64,000 nt of DNA from Trinickia fusca (GCF_003628145.1 NZ_RBZV01000011.1:1-64000); one strand, 5' to 3'; shown: positions 1 through 10,401, numbered from the stretch's first letter. Notes: generated by a model from the sequence alone, not told the origin. Program-made: numbers and translations.

Positions 1-1
1 C

Positions 2-109
2 GTGTGCGACACGTACGAGGCGCATCCGGGCACGGGCGCGTTCGTGCTGATCGACGAGGCCACGCATCATACGGTCGCGGCCGGCATGATTCGTGCATAT
101 TCCGCCTGA
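2..109 (+). CDS. cysN: Sulfate adenylyltransferase subunit 1, C-terminal end (partial)
   Basis: Only the last 35 codons are in the window; the 5' part lies upstream. The visible tail contains GTGAFVLIDEATHHTVAAGM, which matches the conserved C-terminal end of the CysN GTPase subunit of ATP sulfurylase, the enzyme that activates sulfate to APS with CysD. The stop is TGA at 107-109. It is followed after 58 bases by cobA on the same strand. That pairing makes sense because sulfite reductase downstream of CysN needs siroheme. The call rests on a short tail, so the family is probable rather than certain. Confidence 0.75.
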   Translation: MCDTYEAHPGTGAFVLIDEATHHTVAAGMIRAYSA

Positions 110-167
110 CGCGAATCGAGGCGGCGCGCGCGAGCGGCCGCCCACACACGAGACGGGACGGACGCAA

Positions 168-953
168 ATGGGCAAGGTGTATTTGATCGGGGCAGGGCCT
201 GGGGCAGCGGATCTCATTACGGTGCGTGGCGCCCGCTTGTTGGGCATGGCCGACGTGGTGCTGCACGATGCCCTCGTCGAACCCGAGATGCTTGCTTACG
301 CGCCGCACGCCCGCAAGATCGCCGTCGGCAAGCGCTGCGGACAGCGCTCGACGGCGCAGCAGTTCATCAACAAGCAGATCGTCGACGCGGCGCTCGCGCA
401 CGCGGTCGTCGTGCGGCTCAAGGGCGGCGATCCGATGCTGTTCGGCCGCGCCGACGAAGAGATGCGCGCGCTCGAGCAAGCGGGCATCGACTACGAAGTC
501 GTGCCCGGCATCACGGCGGCATTGGCCGCGGCGGCAAGCGTCAAACGTTCGCTGACGCTGCGCGGCGTGGCCCGCAGCGTGGCGCTGGCCACGCGCAGCC
601 GCGCGCCTGATTCCGAGGCGATTCGCGAGCAAGTGAACGCCGACTCGCTGGTCTTCTACATGGGCCGTGACAGTGCGCCCGAGATCGCGCAGCAGCTGAT
701 CGATGCGGGCCGTGCAGCGGCCACGCCGGTGGCGATCGTCGAAGCGTGCAGCACGCCGCGCGAGCGCACGCTGACGCTGACGCTCGAAGCGCTCGCGATG
801 GGCGAGGCGCAGCAGTGGCTCGATCCGGCTCAGCCCAGCCTGCTCATGATCGGCGATGCGTTTGCCGAACGCGCGAGCGCAGCGTTGCCTGGCGATGCCG
901 AGGCAGGGGCCGATGAAGCCGCACGGCGTGCGGCACTGCTGCACGCGGCTTGA
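168..953 (+). CDS. cobA: Uroporphyrinogen-III C-methyltransferase
   Basis: This enzyme transfers two methyl groups from S-adenosylmethionine to uroporphyrinogen III, giving precorrin-2, the branch point to siroheme and cobalamin. The 261-residue protein has the family motifs: VYLIGAGPGAADLITV at the N-terminus, VRLKGGDPMLFGRADEE for SAM and substrate binding, and EVVPGITAA. It is a stand-alone methyltransferase without the CysG dehydrogenase/ferrochelatase domain. An in-frame start at 93 exists, but it overlaps cysN and adds 25 non-homologous residues, so the ATG at 168 is preferred. It probably shares a transcript with cysN, and the chelatase gene cbiX faces it on the other strand, so together they suit siroheme supply for sulfite reductase. 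Confidence 0.93.
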   Translation: MGKVYLIGAGPGAADLITVRGARLLGMADVVLHDALVEPEMLAYAPHARKIAVGKRCGQRSTAQQFINKQIVDAALAHAVVVRLKGGDPMLFGRADEEMRALEQAGIDYEVVPGITAALAAAASVKRSLTLRGVARSVALATRSRAPDSEAIREQVNADSLVFYMGRDSAPEIAQQLIDAGRAAATPVAIVEACSTPRERTLTLTLEALAMGEAQQWLDPAQPSLLMIGDAFAERASAALPGDAEAGADEAARRAALLHAA

Positions 954-1062
954 CTGGGCCGCGTGCCCGTCATCGTTCTCTCGTTGTATTTGCCTTGTTT
1001 GGCCTTGTGACTCAGTGACTCGCCCTGAATCGGCGAGCGTCGCGAGAAGCTGACCTCAACCT

Positions 1063-1449
1063 TCAATCACGCTCGAGCTGTCGCAAGCAGTACTGCGCGA
1101 GCGCGTCGAGCACGGCATCGTCCTCGCCGACCGGCACCGATGCGCGGATCGGTACGCCAGGATGCGCGGCGCGGCACGCGTCGAGCATCTGCGGCAGATC
1201 GCTCCGCACATGACCTCCCTGACCGAAGAACACAGGCACCACGGTGATCGTGGTGCAGCCCGCCGTGACCTGCTCGGCGACGGCTGTCGCCAAGTCGGGC
1301 GTCATGAGCTCGAGAAACGCGAGTGCGACGGGCGCGTCGCGCCCACGCAGCGTCCGCAGCTTGTCGGCAAGCCGCTCGAACGGCTCAGCCCAGCGCGCAT
1401 CGCGCGCGCCGTGCGCGAACAGGATGAGACCGTGCCGTGCGGGGCTCAT
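1063..1449 (-). CDS. cbiX: CbiX-type sirohydrochlorin chelatase
   Basis: This small chelatase (128 residues) inserts a divalent metal into sirohydrochlorin. The length fits the short CbiX(S) form with one chelatase domain. Visible motifs are LILFAHGARD, with the putative metal-binding His13, and FFGQGGHVRSDLP, with His80; these are the two His positions conserved in the family. The start at 1449 leaves 11 bases after the lptG stop, so it is probably the last gene of lptF-lptG-cbiX. Next to cysN and cobA, iron insertion to make siroheme is the most likely reaction, but cobalt cannot be excluded from sequence. Confidence 0.88.
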   Translation of the reverse strand: MSPARHGLILFAHGARDARWAEPFERLADKLRTLRGRDAPVALAFLELMTPDLATAVAEQVTAGCTTITVVPVFFGQGGHVRSDLPQMLDACRAAHPGVPIRASVPVGEDDAVLDALAQYCLRQLERD

Positions 1450-1460
1450 TCGCGACTCCC

Positions 1461-2609
1461 TCAGTGTCGATCGACCCACTTCAAGCCGAACAGGCCCAGT
1501 GCCAGATAGAGCAGGCCCGGCAGCGCGGCCGTCATCGGCGCGGGCCAGGTGTTCAGCATGCCGATGTGCGAGAACAGCGTATTGAAGAGCTGGAAGCTCA
1601 TGCCGAGCATGATGCCGCCGAACACCTTCACGCCGACGACGCCCGCACGCGTGTGCAAATAGGCGAACGGCAGCGACAGCACCAGCATCACGAGGACGGC
1701 GAACGGGTAGAGCAGCTTCTTCCACAGCGCGATGTCGTAACGTTGGGTGTCCTGATGGTTTTCGGTCAAGTGCTGGATGTAGCGAAACAGGCTGAACATC
1801 GACATGCGATCGGGGGCGACGAGCAGCACCGAGAGGATCTGCGGCGTGAGCTCCGAGCGCAGCGAATATTGGGCCAGCATGGTCTGCGTCGACCGGTAGA
1901 CCGGGTTCAGCGCATCAGCGGGCTTCGCCGAGGGCGGCGCGAGGCTCGTGAGCGCCGTATCGGTCACGCCGGTCAGCAGCCAGTGCCCGCTTCCCTCATA
2001 GCGCCCGCTTTCTGCGATGCGCACGTTGCGCAGACCGAACTTCGAATCGAATTCGTAGATGCGCACATTGCTGATCGTCGCATCGGGCATCAGCTTGCCG
2101 ACGTTGACGAACCGCGTGACGCTCTGGCCGTTGTTGTCGGCCTGCAGCGTGTCCTTGACCCACACGCCCGAGGCGAAATTGGTCGACACCGACGAGCCGA
2201 GTGCTTCGAGCCGCACACGTTCGGACAACTGATCGGAGTAGGGACCCACGACCTCGCCGATGAAGTACGTGACGATGACGAGTGGAATGCCGATCTTCAG
2301 CAGCGAGCGCAGCGCCTGCCCGGTCGACAGCCCCGAGACGCGAAAGATCGTGTATTCCGAGTTGGCCGCCATTTGTGCAAACACGTAGATCGCGCTGATC
2401 AGCGCGGCGACCGGGATGATTTCATAGAAGCGCGACGGCGTTTGCAGCGCGACGCGCAGCACCGCGTAGCCGAACTTGTAGTTGCCGTGCCCGACCGTGT
2501 TGAGCTCGTTGATGAGGTCGAAGAAAAAGAACAGGCCCGAGAACGCGAACAGGACGAAGACGAACGCGAAGTAGACCTGACGGGCGAAGTACTTCTCATA
2601 GATACGCAT
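1461..2609 (-). CDS. lptG: LPS export ABC transporter permease LptG
   Basis: LptG is one of the two inner-membrane permeases of the LptB2FG transporter, which extracts lipopolysaccharide and passes it to LptC and LptA. The 382-residue protein has the family layout: an N-terminal hydrophobic stretch rich in Phe (FVFVLFAFSGLFFFFDLINE), a central periplasmic beta-jellyroll part, and C-terminal membrane helices. The start at 2609 lies 5 bases after the lptF stop, so the two are almost certainly cotranscribed. A longer in-frame extension upstream runs through lptF in another frame and is not real. lptB, lptC and lptA are not in the window. Confidence 0.95.
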   Translation of the reverse strand: MRIYEKYFARQVYFAFVFVLFAFSGLFFFFDLINELNTVGHGNYKFGYAVLRVALQTPSRFYEIIPVAALISAIYVFAQMAANSEYTIFRVSGLSTGQALRSLLKIGIPLVIVTYFIGEVVGPYSDQLSERVRLEALGSSVSTNFASGVWVKDTLQADNNGQSVTRFVNVGKLMPDATISNVRIYEFDSKFGLRNVRIAESGRYEGSGHWLLTGVTDTALTSLAPPSAKPADALNPVYRSTQTMLAQYSLRSELTPQILSVLLVAPDRMSMFSLFRYIQHLTENHQDTQRYDIALWKKLLYPFAVLVMLVLSLPFAYLHTRAGVVGVKVFGGIMLGMSFQLFNTLFSHIGMLNTWPAPMTAALPGLLYLALGLFGLKWVDRH

Positions 2610-2614
2610 GGCCG

Positions 2615-3709
2615 TCACGCTCCCGAACGCGCGAACATGGCACGCGAAATCAAGGGCCGGTTGCGCACGCGCAGCCAGAACGTGATGGCGACCACGACGG
2701 CCACGATCGCGTGCAGCCCCAGCAGGCCCACGCCGAACGGCATCTTGTTCTGCTCGAGCCACGACTGCACGACGTTGAGCAGGTTCGAGTAGGTCAGGAA
2801 GATCAGCACGGCCATCACGAGATTGATCGTGCGACTCCGGCGCGGGTTCTGATAGGCGAGCGGAATGCCGAGCAGCATGAGGTTTATGGCCATCAGCGGC
2901 ATGCCCGTGCGCCACGCGAATTCGGCGAGGTTGTCGTGCGTCGGGTGGCGCAGCAGCGCGAGCGTCGACAGGCCCGTCGTGGTGGGTCGGTTCACGACGG
3001 GTTGCTGCGTGATCTTCACGCCGTAGCGGCCGAATTCCATGATGCGGAAATCGGGCTTGCCGGGTTCGCCGTCGTAACGCCGGCCGTTCTCGAGCACGAC
3101 GAAGCGCGAACCGTCCTTCATCGTCTCGGTGTGGCCATTTTGCGACACGACGACGTTGACCTTGCCGTTCTCGGTGCCCGTCACGAACACGTTCTCGACG
3201 TGGCTTTGATCGGGCGTCATCTTTTCGACGAAGAACACGCGCTGGCTCGCGGCCGATTCGCGGAACTGGCCCGGCGCGAGCAGCGAGACTTCGTCGCGCT
3301 GCTGGAAGCGCGCGCGGATCAGCTTGCTTTGCGCGTTCGACCAGGGCCAGCCGACGTACGCGAAGAACGCGATCAGCAAGATGATCGGCGCCGCGAACTG
3401 GGCGATCGGCTTGATGAGACGCGTGAGGCTCACGCCCGACGCGAGCCACACGACCATCTCCGAGTCGCGGTACCAGCGCGTGAGCACGAACAGGATCGAG
3501 ACGAAGAGCGTGACGACGAGCATCACGGCCAGATAGCCGATGACGGTGAGGCCGATCAGTACGACGACGTCTTTGGGGTCGACTTCGCCAGAGGCGGCGT
3601 AGCCGACGATGCGGATCATCATCGTCGTGAGGAAGATGGTGAGCAGCACCATGAACACAGCGCCAGCCGTATAGGCGAGCTCGCGCCGCAGGGAGCGTTC
3701 GAAAATCAT
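2615..3709 (-). CDS. lptF: LPS export ABC transporter permease LptF
   Basis: This is the partner permease of LptG. It has 364 residues and starts MIFERSLRRELAYTAGAVF, the conserved amphipathic N-terminus before the first membrane helix. Further helices (VIGYLAVMLVVTLFVSILFV and an AAPIILLIAFFAYV stretch) come before the periplasmic domain, and more follow near the C-terminus. It is the first gene of a leftward lptF-lptG-cbiX group and diverges from pepA across a 135-base gap, the common proteobacterial arrangement. The ATG at 3709 is chosen because it gives the family's N-terminus; the longer open frame further upstream is antisense to pepA. Confidence 0.95.
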   Translation of the reverse strand: MIFERSLRRELAYTAGAVFMVLLTIFLTTMMIRIVGYAASGEVDPKDVVVLIGLTVIGYLAVMLVVTLFVSILFVLTRWYRDSEMVVWLASGVSLTRLIKPIAQFAAPIILLIAFFAYVGWPWSNAQSKLIRARFQQRDEVSLLAPGQFRESAASQRVFFVEKMTPDQSHVENVFVTGTENGKVNVVVSQNGHTETMKDGSRFVVLENGRRYDGEPGKPDFRIMEFGRYGVKITQQPVVNRPTTTGLSTLALLRHPTHDNLAEFAWRTGMPLMAINLMLLGIPLAYQNPRRSRTINLVMAVLIFLTYSNLLNVVQSWLEQNKMPFGVGLLGLHAIVAVVVAITFWLRVRNRPLISRAMFARSGA

Positions 3710-3844
3710 GGTCAACCAGAGAGGGCGAAGGCGCTTGGCGCTGTCGACGCGCGTCGCAATCCGACGCCGCGAGAAAAATAGCGGATAATTGCGCCTTCTT
3801 TCACACAACTGTAAGTAAGCCGATTTTATCCGAGGACGAGCGCG

Positions 3845-5356
3845 ATGGACTTTAGCATAAAAGCCTGTGACTGGACGAAGGGCACGACCAACGGTTTTCT
3901 GACGGGGAAATCCGATTGCATCGTGATCGGTGTATTTGAATCGCAAACGCTGTCGGGCGCGGCGCTCGAGATCGACGCGGCGACCAAGGGGCTCATCACC
4001 CGCATCGTCAAGGCCGGCGACATGGACGGCAAGAGCGGCTCGACGCTGTTCCTGCACGAAGTGGCGGGCATCGGCGCTTCGCGCGTGCTGCTCGTCGGTC
4101 TCGGCAAGGAAGACGCCTTCGGTCAAAAGGCTTACAACGATTGCGCCCGAGCAGCCTGGCGCGCGATCCTCGGCACGAAGATCGTTCAGGTCACGTTCAC
4201 GCTGGCGCAGCTGCCCATCAAGGAGCGTTCGTCCGACTGGGCCGTGCGCGCCGCGATCCTCGCACTGCGTGGCGAGACCTATCAATTCACGCAACTGAAG
4301 AGCAAGCCCGAGACGCCCAAGCGCGCGCTCAAGCGCATCGTCTTCAGCGTCAACACGCCTGACGAGAAAGCGGCCAAGGCTGCGGTCAAGCACGCCGTTG
4401 CGCTCGCGAACGGCATGGAGCTCACGCGTGACCTCGGCAACCTGCCGGGCAACGTCTGCACGCCGACCTACCTCGCCGACACCGCGAAGAAGCTGGGCAA
4501 GGACTGGAAGCTGAAGGTCGAAGTGCTGGGCCAGAAGCAGCTCGAAGCGTTGAAGATGGGCTCGCTGCTGTCGGTCTCGCGCGGCTCGGCCGAGCAGCCC
4601 CAGTTCATCGTGATGCATTACCAGGGCGCGGCGGCCAAGGCTGCGCCGATCGTGCTCGTGGGCAAGGGCGTCACGTTCGACAGCGGCGGCATTTCGATCA
4701 AGCCCGGCGAGGGCATGGACGAGATGAAGTACGACATGTGCGGTGCCGCGTCGGTGTTCGGCACGATGCGCACGGTGGCCGAGCTCGGGCTCAAGCTCAA
4801 CGTCATCGGTGTGATTCCGGCCGTCGAGAACATGCCGAGCAGCACGGCGACCAAGCCTGGCGACATCGTCACGAGCATGTCGGGTCAGACGATCGAAATC
4901 CTCAACACCGACGCCGAAGGCCGCTTGATCCTGTGTGACGCGCTGACGTACGCCGAGCGCTTCAAGCCGGCTGCAGTCGTCGACATCGCCACCCTGACGG
5001 GTGCTTGCGTGATCGCGCTCGGCCACCACAACAGCGGCCTGTTCTCGAAGGACGACGCTCTGGCGGGCGAACTGCTCGACGCGTCGCGCGAAGCGTCGGA
5101 CCCGGCATGGCGCATGCCGCTCGACGACGAGTATCAGGAACAGCTGAAGTCGAACTTCGCCGACATGGCCAACATCGGCGGCCGGCCCGGCGGCAGCGTG
5201 ACGGCGGCCTGCTTCCTGTCGCGCTTTACGGAAAGCTACTCGTGGGCGCACCTGGACATCGCCGGCACGGCGTGGAAGGGCGGGGCGGCCAAGGGGGCGA
5301 CGGGGCGGCCGGTGCCGCTGCTCACGCAGTTCCTGATCGACCGCGCAGGCCAGTAA
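3845..5356 (+). CDS. pepA: Leucyl aminopeptidase (M17 family)
   Basis: This cytosolic metallo-aminopeptidase removes N-terminal residues, with preference for Leu, and takes part in peptide turnover; PepA homologues in enterobacteria also bind DNA. The 503 residues are the full family length. The C-terminal catalytic domain carries the zinc or manganese ligands in [16 protein letters not shown] and the signature NTDAEGRL, followed by the bicarbonate-binding region. A GAGGACGAG ribosome site precedes the ATG. holC follows after 49 bases on the same strand, the usual pepA-holC pairing in proteobacteria. Confidence 0.97.
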   Translation: MDFSIKACDWTKGTTNGFLTGKSDCIVIGVFESQTLSGAALEIDAATKGLITRIVKAGDMDGKSGSTLFLHEVAGIGASRVLLVGLGKEDAFGQKAYNDCARAAWRAILGTKIVQVTFTLAQLPIKERSSDWAVRAAILALRGETYQFTQLKSKPETPKRALKRIVFSVNTPDEKAAKAAVKHAVALANGMELTRDLGNLPGNVCTPTYLADTAKKLGKDWKLKVEVLGQKQLEALKMGSLLSVSRGSAEQPQFIVMHYQGAAAKAAPIVLVGKGVTFDSGGISIKPGEGMDEMKYDMCGAASVFGTMRTVAELGLKLNVIGVIPAVENMPSSTATKPGDIVTSMSGQTIEILNTDAEGRLILCDALTYAERFKPAAVVDIATLTGACVIALGHHNSGLFSKDDALAGELLDASREASDPAWRMPLDDEYQEQLKSNFADMANIGGRPGGSVTAACFLSRFTESYSWAHLDIAGTAWKGGAAKGATGRPVPLLTQFLIDRAGQ

Positions 5357-5405
5357 TGGTACGGCGTAGCACCGATCGCACGTTCGTCGTGCGGGAGAAG
5401 TAAGC

Positions 5406-5822
5406 ATGACACGCATCGACTTTCATACGAATGTCGGCGATTCGCTGCTCTACGCATGCCGGCTGGCCCGCAAGGCTTATCTTGCGGGCCAGCCGCTCGT
5501 GGTGCTTGCCGAACCCGCGCGCCTGCGCGCGTTCGACGAGCGCCTGTGGACGTTCTCGCCGCTCGATTTCGTGCCGCATTGCATGGCGGACAATCCGCTC
5601 GCCGAGCGTACGCCGGTCGTGCTCGCGGCCGATCTCGAGCGCGCGCCGCATCACCAGATTCTCTTGAACCTCGGCGCCACGGTGCCGGCGCAATTCGCGC
5701 GCTTCGAGCGCCTGCTCGAGGTCGTCGGCAATGCCGATGCGGAGCTGGTGGCCGGCCGCGAGCGGTATCGCTTCTACCGTGACCGCGGGTATGCTCTGAA
5801 TAACTACAAGCAAGGCGCCTGA
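5406..5822 (+). CDS. holC: DNA polymerase III subunit chi
   Basis: Chi is the clamp-loader accessory subunit that, with psi, links the polymerase III holoenzyme to single-strand-binding protein. The 138-residue protein begins MTRIDFHTNVGDSLLYACRL and shows the family pattern of a short strand followed by a helix with paired aromatic and basic residues (LARKAYLAGQPLVVL) and the segment ILLNLG in the middle. The length is normal. It lies directly behind pepA, the expected position. A psi gene (holD) is not seen in the window. Confidence 0.92.
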   Translation: MTRIDFHTNVGDSLLYACRLARKAYLAGQPLVVLAEPARLRAFDERLWTFSPLDFVPHCMADNPLAERTPVVLAADLERAPHHQILLNLGATVPAQFARFERLLEVVGNADAELVAGRERYRFYRDRGYALNNYKQGA

Positions 5823-5931
5823 TCCGGCGCGAGAGTCGTTTGTCCGACGGTTGAGCGGTGAGCCGCGCGCATGGCGCGGCAGGCACAGTCGATGAGGGCG
5901 CGACGGATTTACTGTAACAGGGAGATGAGTC

Positions 5932-6567
5932 GTGACCGATCCCAAAGACCTCAACGACCCTTCGTCGATTCCGGTACTGACCGACATCATCAAGCCGGGC
6001 CGTGCGCCCGGTGTACGCAGCGTCGAGACGGCGCACGCGCTGGCGCCCGAGCCGGCCGAACCGGCGCGCGAACCCGCGTCGACACCCGAACCCGAAGCAG
6101 CACCCGAACCCGCACCCGCACTCGACGTGCCGCGGGCCGCCCAGCCGCCCGCGGTGTCGCAGGAGCCTGAAGGAGCGGATGCACCCGAGCCGTCGCCGAT
6201 CGAAGCGGCCGCGCCGGTTGCCGAGCCTGCGCCGCACATCGATCCCGCGCCGCAGGAACAACCCGTGCAGGCATCCGCGGCGCCGAGCCCTACTGCAACG
6301 ACTGCAACGCCGCCCGCGTCGCGCGAGCTTGGTGTGCGTGAGGCCGAGCTGATCGCCGAGCGTTTGCGCGCACGGTTTGCCGGGTATCTGCGGGAAGAGG
6401 GGCGCGGCTTGATCGAAGCGCGCTGCCGCGAGGCGCTGCAAGAGCACACGAGTTGGCTCGTGCGCCAGGTTACGCGTGAAGTCGCGCTGGCGCTCGAAGC
6501 CGAGATGACGGGGTGGATTCGCGATGCCGTGCGCGACGAACTCGCCGCGCACGCATCACAACGCTGA
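5932..6567 (+). CDS. DUF2486-type conserved Burkholderia protein, function unknown
   Basis: This 211-residue protein has no recognised catalytic motif. It starts with a short conserved-looking block (MTDPKDLNDPSSIPVLTDII), continues with about 90 residues of low-complexity Pro/Ala/Glu repeats (positions 35-120, with PEPAP-like runs), and ends in an amphipathic helical domain of about 80 residues rich in Arg, Glu and Ala. No signal peptide or membrane helix is visible. The N-terminal block and the place behind holC match what I recall of DUF2486 proteins of Burkholderia. The first ATG follows a GGGAGATGAG ribosome site. It converges on ilvD with 30 bases between. Confidence 0.7.
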   Translation: MTDPKDLNDPSSIPVLTDIIKPGRAPGVRSVETAHALAPEPAEPAREPASTPEPEAAPEPAPALDVPRAAQPPAVSQEPEGADAPEPSPIEAAAPVAEPAPHIDPAPQEQPVQASAAPSPTATTATPPASRELGVREAELIAERLRARFAGYLREEGRGLIEARCREALQEHTSWLVRQVTREVALALEAEMTGWIRDAVRDELAAHASQR

Positions 6568-6597
6568 ACCACGCTACCGACCAGCAACCAGCGATCG

Positions 6598-8271
6598 TCA
6601 ACCGGTTACGGCGCCCTTGTTCGCGGGCCGTGCCAGCGCCGCGTATTTCGCGAGGATGCCGCGCGTGTAGCGCGGGGCCGGTTGCTTCCATTGTGCGCGA
6701 CGGCGCTCGAGCTCGGCCTCGTCGACATTGAGCTGCAACAGCAGCTTGTGCGCGTCGATCGTGATCGAGTCGCCTTCCTGCACCAACGCGATCGTGCCGC
6801 CCACGAACGCTTCGGGGGCCACGTGACCGACCACCATGCCCCAGGTGCCGCCCGAGAAGCGGCCATCGGTGATGAGGCCGACCGACTCGCCGAGCCCCTT
6901 GCCGATCAGCGCCGAAGTGGGCGCGAGCATTTCCGGCATGCCGGGGCCGCCTTGCGGGCCCAGATAGCGCAGCACGAGCACGTCGCCGGCCTTGATCTGG
7001 TCGGCCAGGATCGCGGTGAGCGCACTTTGCTCGTCGTCGAACACGCGTGCCGGACCCGTGATCGCGGGGTTCTTCAGGCCCGTGATCTTGGCGACGGCGC
7101 CGTCCAGGGCGAGGTTACCCTTCAGGATCGCGAGGTGCCCTTCCTTGTACAGGGCCTTTTCGATCGGGAAGATCACGTTCTGATCGGCGCGCGGCACGCT
7201 CGGCACGTCCTTGAGCGTTTCGGCGACCGTCTTGCCCGTGATCGTCATGCAGTCGCCATGCAGCAGGCCCGCGTCGAGCAGGATCTTCATGACTTGCGGG
7301 ATGCCGCCTGCGCGATGCAGATCGGTTGCGACGTACTCGCCGGACGGCTTCAGATTGCAGATGACGGGCACGCGCTGGCGGATACGTTCGAAGTCGTCGA
7401 TGCTCCATTCGACCTCGGCGGCATGCGCGATGGCGAGGAAGTGCAGCACGGCGTTGGTCGAGCCGCCCGTCGCCATGATCACGGCCACGGCGTTTTCGAT
7501 CGACTTGCGCGTGATGATGTCGCGCGGCTTCAGGTCTTTCTTGACGGCTTCGACGAGCACGCGGGCCGATTCGGCAGCCGAAACGGCCTTTTCCTCGTCG
7601 GGGTTGGCCATCGTCGACGAGTACGGCAGCGACATCCCGAGTGCTTCGAACGACGAGCTCATCGTATTGGCCGTGTACATGCCGCCGCACGAGCCCGTGC
7701 TCGGGCAGGCGTTTTGCTCGATGCCGTCGAAGTCTTCCTGCGACATGCGGCCGGCCGTGAATTCGCCGACGGCCTCGAACGACGAGACGATCGTGAGGTC
7801 CTTGCCCTTCCAGTGGCCGGGGCGGATCGTGCCGCCGTACACGTAGATGCCGGGCACGTTCAGGCGCGCGAGCGCGATCATGCCGCCGGGCATGTTCTTG
7901 TCGCAGCCGCCGATCACGACGACGCCATCCATCCATTGGCCCTGCACGCAGGTCTCGATGCAGTCGGAGATCACTTCGCGCGAAACCAGCGAGTACTTCA
8001 TGCCTTCGGTGCCCATCGACATGCCGTCGGAGATCGTCGGCGTGCCGAACGTCTGCGGATTGGCGCCGGCGTCCTTGACGGCGGCCACGGCCGCATCGGC
8101 AAGGTGCTGCAGGCCCGCGTTGCAGGGCGTGATCGTCGAATGGCCGTTCGCAATGCCGATCATCGGCTTGTCGAAGTCTTCCTTCTTGTAGCCGAGTGCG
8201 TAGTACATCGAACGGTTCGGGGCGCGCGCAACGCCTTCGGTGATGTTTCTGGAGCGGCGGTTGTAGGGCAT
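6598..8271 (-). CDS. ilvD: Dihydroxy-acid dehydratase
   Basis: IlvD dehydrates 2,3-dihydroxy-isovalerate and its methylvalerate homologue in valine, isoleucine and pantothenate synthesis. The 557-residue protein has the iron-sulfur cysteines in [10 protein letters not shown] and [17 protein letters not shown] and the C-terminal [12 protein letters not shown] segment. Start choice: an ATG at 8292 adds seven residues but has no ribosome site. The ATG at 8271 is preceded by GGAG at a six-base distance and gives the family start [11 protein letters not shown]. The gene diverges from a LysR-type regulator across 143 bases, which suggests, without proving, control by that regulator. Confidence 0.97.
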   Translation of the reverse strand: MPYNRRSRNITEGVARAPNRSMYYALGYKKEDFDKPMIGIANGHSTITPCNAGLQHLADAAVAAVKDAGANPQTFGTPTISDGMSMGTEGMKYSLVSREVISDCIETCVQGQWMDGVVVIGGCDKNMPGGMIALARLNVPGIYVYGGTIRPGHWKGKDLTIVSSFEAVGEFTAGRMSQEDFDGIEQNACPSTGSCGGMYTANTMSSSFEALGMSLPYSSTMANPDEEKAVSAAESARVLVEAVKKDLKPRDIITRKSIENAVAVIMATGGSTNAVLHFLAIAHAAEVEWSIDDFERIRQRVPVICNLKPSGEYVATDLHRAGGIPQVMKILLDAGLLHGDCMTITGKTVAETLKDVPSVPRADQNVIFPIEKALYKEGHLAILKGNLALDGAVAKITGLKNPAITGPARVFDDEQSALTAILADQIKAGDVLVLRYLGPQGGPGMPEMLAPTSALIGKGLGESVGLITDGRFSGGTWGMVVGHVAPEAFVGGTIALVQEGDSITIDAHKLLLQLNVDEAELERRRAQWKQPAPRYTRGILAKYAALARPANKGAVTG

Positions 8272-8414
8272 GGGGGACTCCGGTTCGGTCATCTAATACA
8301 GGTATCGGGCCAGAATGCCGTTTCTCTTTACACGTGTCCAATATATTATTCAGCACCAATTAGGTCGAAGAATGTATCAGAGGGCAAAAGAGGACAAGGG
8401 GTAAAGCCGAAACC

Positions 8415-9371
8415 ATGACTCCCGATCTGCGTCAGTTGCGCTACTTCGTCACCGTGGCCGAAGAGCGCCATTTCGGTCGTGCCGCGCAGCGCCTGTCGAT
8501 GACGCAGCCGCCGTTGTCGCAGGCGATCCGCTTGCTGGAGGAGACGCTGGGTGTCGCGCTGTTTGCGCGCACCAAGCGGACGGTCGAGCTGACGGCCGTC
8601 GGTGCCGATCTGCTGCCCGAGGTGCGCAAGCTGCTCGCGCAAGCCGAGGCGCTGCGTCCGCTCGCGCAGAGCCTGGCGCGCGGCGAGGCCGGCGCGCTCT
8701 CGCTGTCGTTCGTGTCGACGGCCGACTACGGGCTGCTGCCGCAACTGCTGCATGCGTTCGCCGAGCGCTACCCGCGCGTGCGCCTGCAACTGGCCGAAGC
8801 GACGAGCGACGTGCAGATCGAGGAACTGGTCGCGGGCCGCATCGATTGCGGGCTCGTGATTCCGCCGCTGCCGCCGCGCCACGCAGCCACGCTCACGTAT
8901 CTACCCGTCATGCGCGAACCGCTCGTGGCTGCGTTGCCCGCAAGCATCGTGCGGCATCGGGCCGGCAGCGCGCCGCGCGACTGGCTGGAGGCCCCCGTCT
9001 CGTTGACCGAGCTCGCGCAGTTGCCGCTGATCATCTTCCCGCGCCGTTTGGCGCCGGGCTTTTATGACATCATTACGGGCTGCTACGGCGCCGCGGGTCT
9101 CACGCCGCGCATCGGCCAGGAGGCGATCCAGATGCAGACGATCGTCAGTCTCGTGTCGGCCGGCATGGGCGTCGCGCTGGTGCCGCAATCGTTGCGGAAC
9201 TTGCGGCGCACCGGCGTCGTCTATCGGCCGCTCGAGCACAGTACGCCCGTCGTCGAGACGGGGCTCGTCTGGCGCACGGCCGATGTGAGCCCGGTGCTCG
9301 CCGGTTTTATCGACATCGTGCGCGCGCATGTGGCGCTGCTCGATGCCGCCAAAGTCGTCGGCCGGCGCTAA
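8415..9371 (+). CDS. LysR-family transcriptional regulator
   Basis: This is a 318-residue LysR-type regulator. The N-terminal winged helix-turn-helix is clear ([20 protein letters not shown], then [20 protein letters not shown]), with the linker helix after it. The C-terminal effector domain spans roughly residues 95-300. It diverges from ilvD, and such pairs often mean the regulator controls its neighbour and itself, but the effector cannot be read from sequence. lgt follows on the same strand, separated by 43 bases, and may be read partly from the same transcript. Confidence 0.92.
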   Translation: MTPDLRQLRYFVTVAEERHFGRAAQRLSMTQPPLSQAIRLLEETLGVALFARTKRTVELTAVGADLLPEVRKLLAQAEALRPLAQSLARGEAGALSLSFVSTADYGLLPQLLHAFAERYPRVRLQLAEATSDVQIEELVAGRIDCGLVIPPLPPRHAATLTYLPVMREPLVAALPASIVRHRAGSAPRDWLEAPVSLTELAQLPLIIFPRRLAPGFYDIITGCYGAAGLTPRIGQEAIQMQTIVSLVSAGMGVALVPQSLRNLRRTGVVYRPLEHSTPVVETGLVWRTADVSPVLAGFIDIVRAHVALLDAAKVVGRR

Positions 9372-9414
9372 CCCATTCACGGTTCAATCAGAAAGAAAGG
9401 TCCTTGCCCTCACG

Positions 9415-10296
9415 ATGCTGACTCATCCCAATTTCGATCCCGTTGCGATTCATCTGGGCCCGCTCGCGGTACGCTGGTACGGCCTCATGTACCTCGTCGC
9501 GTTCGTGCTGGCGATCGTCGTCGCGCGGGTGCGGCTGCGTTTGCCGCACGTGGCCGCGCAAGGCTGGACCGCGAAGGACATCGACGACATCCTGTTCTAC
9601 GGCGTGCTCGGCACGATTCTCGGCGGCCGCCTCGGCTATGTGCTGTTTTACAAGGCGAGCTTCTACTTCGCGCATCCGCTCGACGTGTTCAAGGTCTGGC
9701 AGGGCGGCATGTCGTTTCACGGCGGCTTTCTCGGCGTGACGTTCGCGATGGTGCTGTTCGCCTGGCAGCGCAAGCGCTCGTGGCTGGAAGTGACCGACTT
9801 CGTTGCGCCGATGGTCCCGACGGGCCTCGCCGCCGGCCGGCTTGGCAACTTCATCAACGGCGAGCTCTGGGGGCGTGTGACCGATCCGCATGCGCCGTGG
9901 GCCATGATGTTTCCGAGCGCATCGGAAGAGGACGCTGCATGGCTTACCGCGCATCCGCAACTGGCGGCGAAGTGGCATCTGACCGACGTGTTCGCGCAGT
10001 ACCACATGCTGCCGCGCCATCCGTCCGAGCTCTATGAGATCGCGCTCGAGGGCGTGGTGCTGTTCTTCGTGCTGTGGTTCTTCACGCGCAAGCCGCGTCC
10101 GCTCGGGGCGGCGTCAAGCGTGTTCCTGATCGGCTATGGGCTGGCGCGCTTCACGGTCGAGTTCGCGCGCGAGCCCGACGACTTCCTGGGCCTGCTGGCG
10201 CTGGGCTTCTCGATGGGCCAGTGGCTGTCGATGCCGATGATCGTTGCGGGCATCGCCATGCTCGTGTGGTCGTACCGGCGCAACGCCAAGCGCTGA
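9415..10296 (+). CDS. lgt: Prolipoprotein diacylglyceryl transferase
   Basis: Lgt moves a diacylglyceryl group from phosphatidylglycerol to the lipobox cysteine of prolipoproteins, the first step of lipoprotein maturation. The 293-residue protein has the expected seven or so membrane helices and the motifs [18 protein letters not shown] and [13 protein letters not shown], which hold the substrate-binding and catalytic residues. The ATG at 9415 gives the family N-terminus MLTHPNFDP; the earlier in-frame start at 9328 lies inside the LysR gene. Two lipoproteins in this window (positions 32113 and 34334) would be substrates. A strong terminator follows. Confidence 0.96.
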   Translation: MLTHPNFDPVAIHLGPLAVRWYGLMYLVAFVLAIVVARVRLRLPHVAAQGWTAKDIDDILFYGVLGTILGGRLGYVLFYKASFYFAHPLDVFKVWQGGMSFHGGFLGVTFAMVLFAWQRKRSWLEVTDFVAPMVPTGLAAGRLGNFINGELWGRVTDPHAPWAMMFPSASEEDAAWLTAHPQLAAKWHLTDVFAQYHMLPRHPSELYEIALEGVVLFFVLWFFTRKPRPLGAASSVFLIGYGLARFTVEFAREPDDFLGLLALGFSMGQWLSMPMIVAGIAMLVWSYRRNAKR

Positions 10297-10347
10297 ACAC
10301 GAACGGTGCGCACCCGATACTCGGTTGCGCGCACAACTATATGGCAG

Positions 10348-10396
10348 AGCGCAGCGGCGGCACTTGCATGAGCGAGTTGCCGCCGCTGCGCTTTTT
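10348..10396 (+). terminator. Rho-independent terminator of lgt
   Basis: A perfect 15-base inverted repeat (10348-10362 with 10378-10392) encloses a 15-base loop and is followed directly by a run of five T on the plus strand. It sits 52 bases after the lgt stop. The opposite orientation lacks a T run, so it works mainly rightwards. Confidence 0.85.
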
Positions 10397-10401
10397 GCTT
10401 C

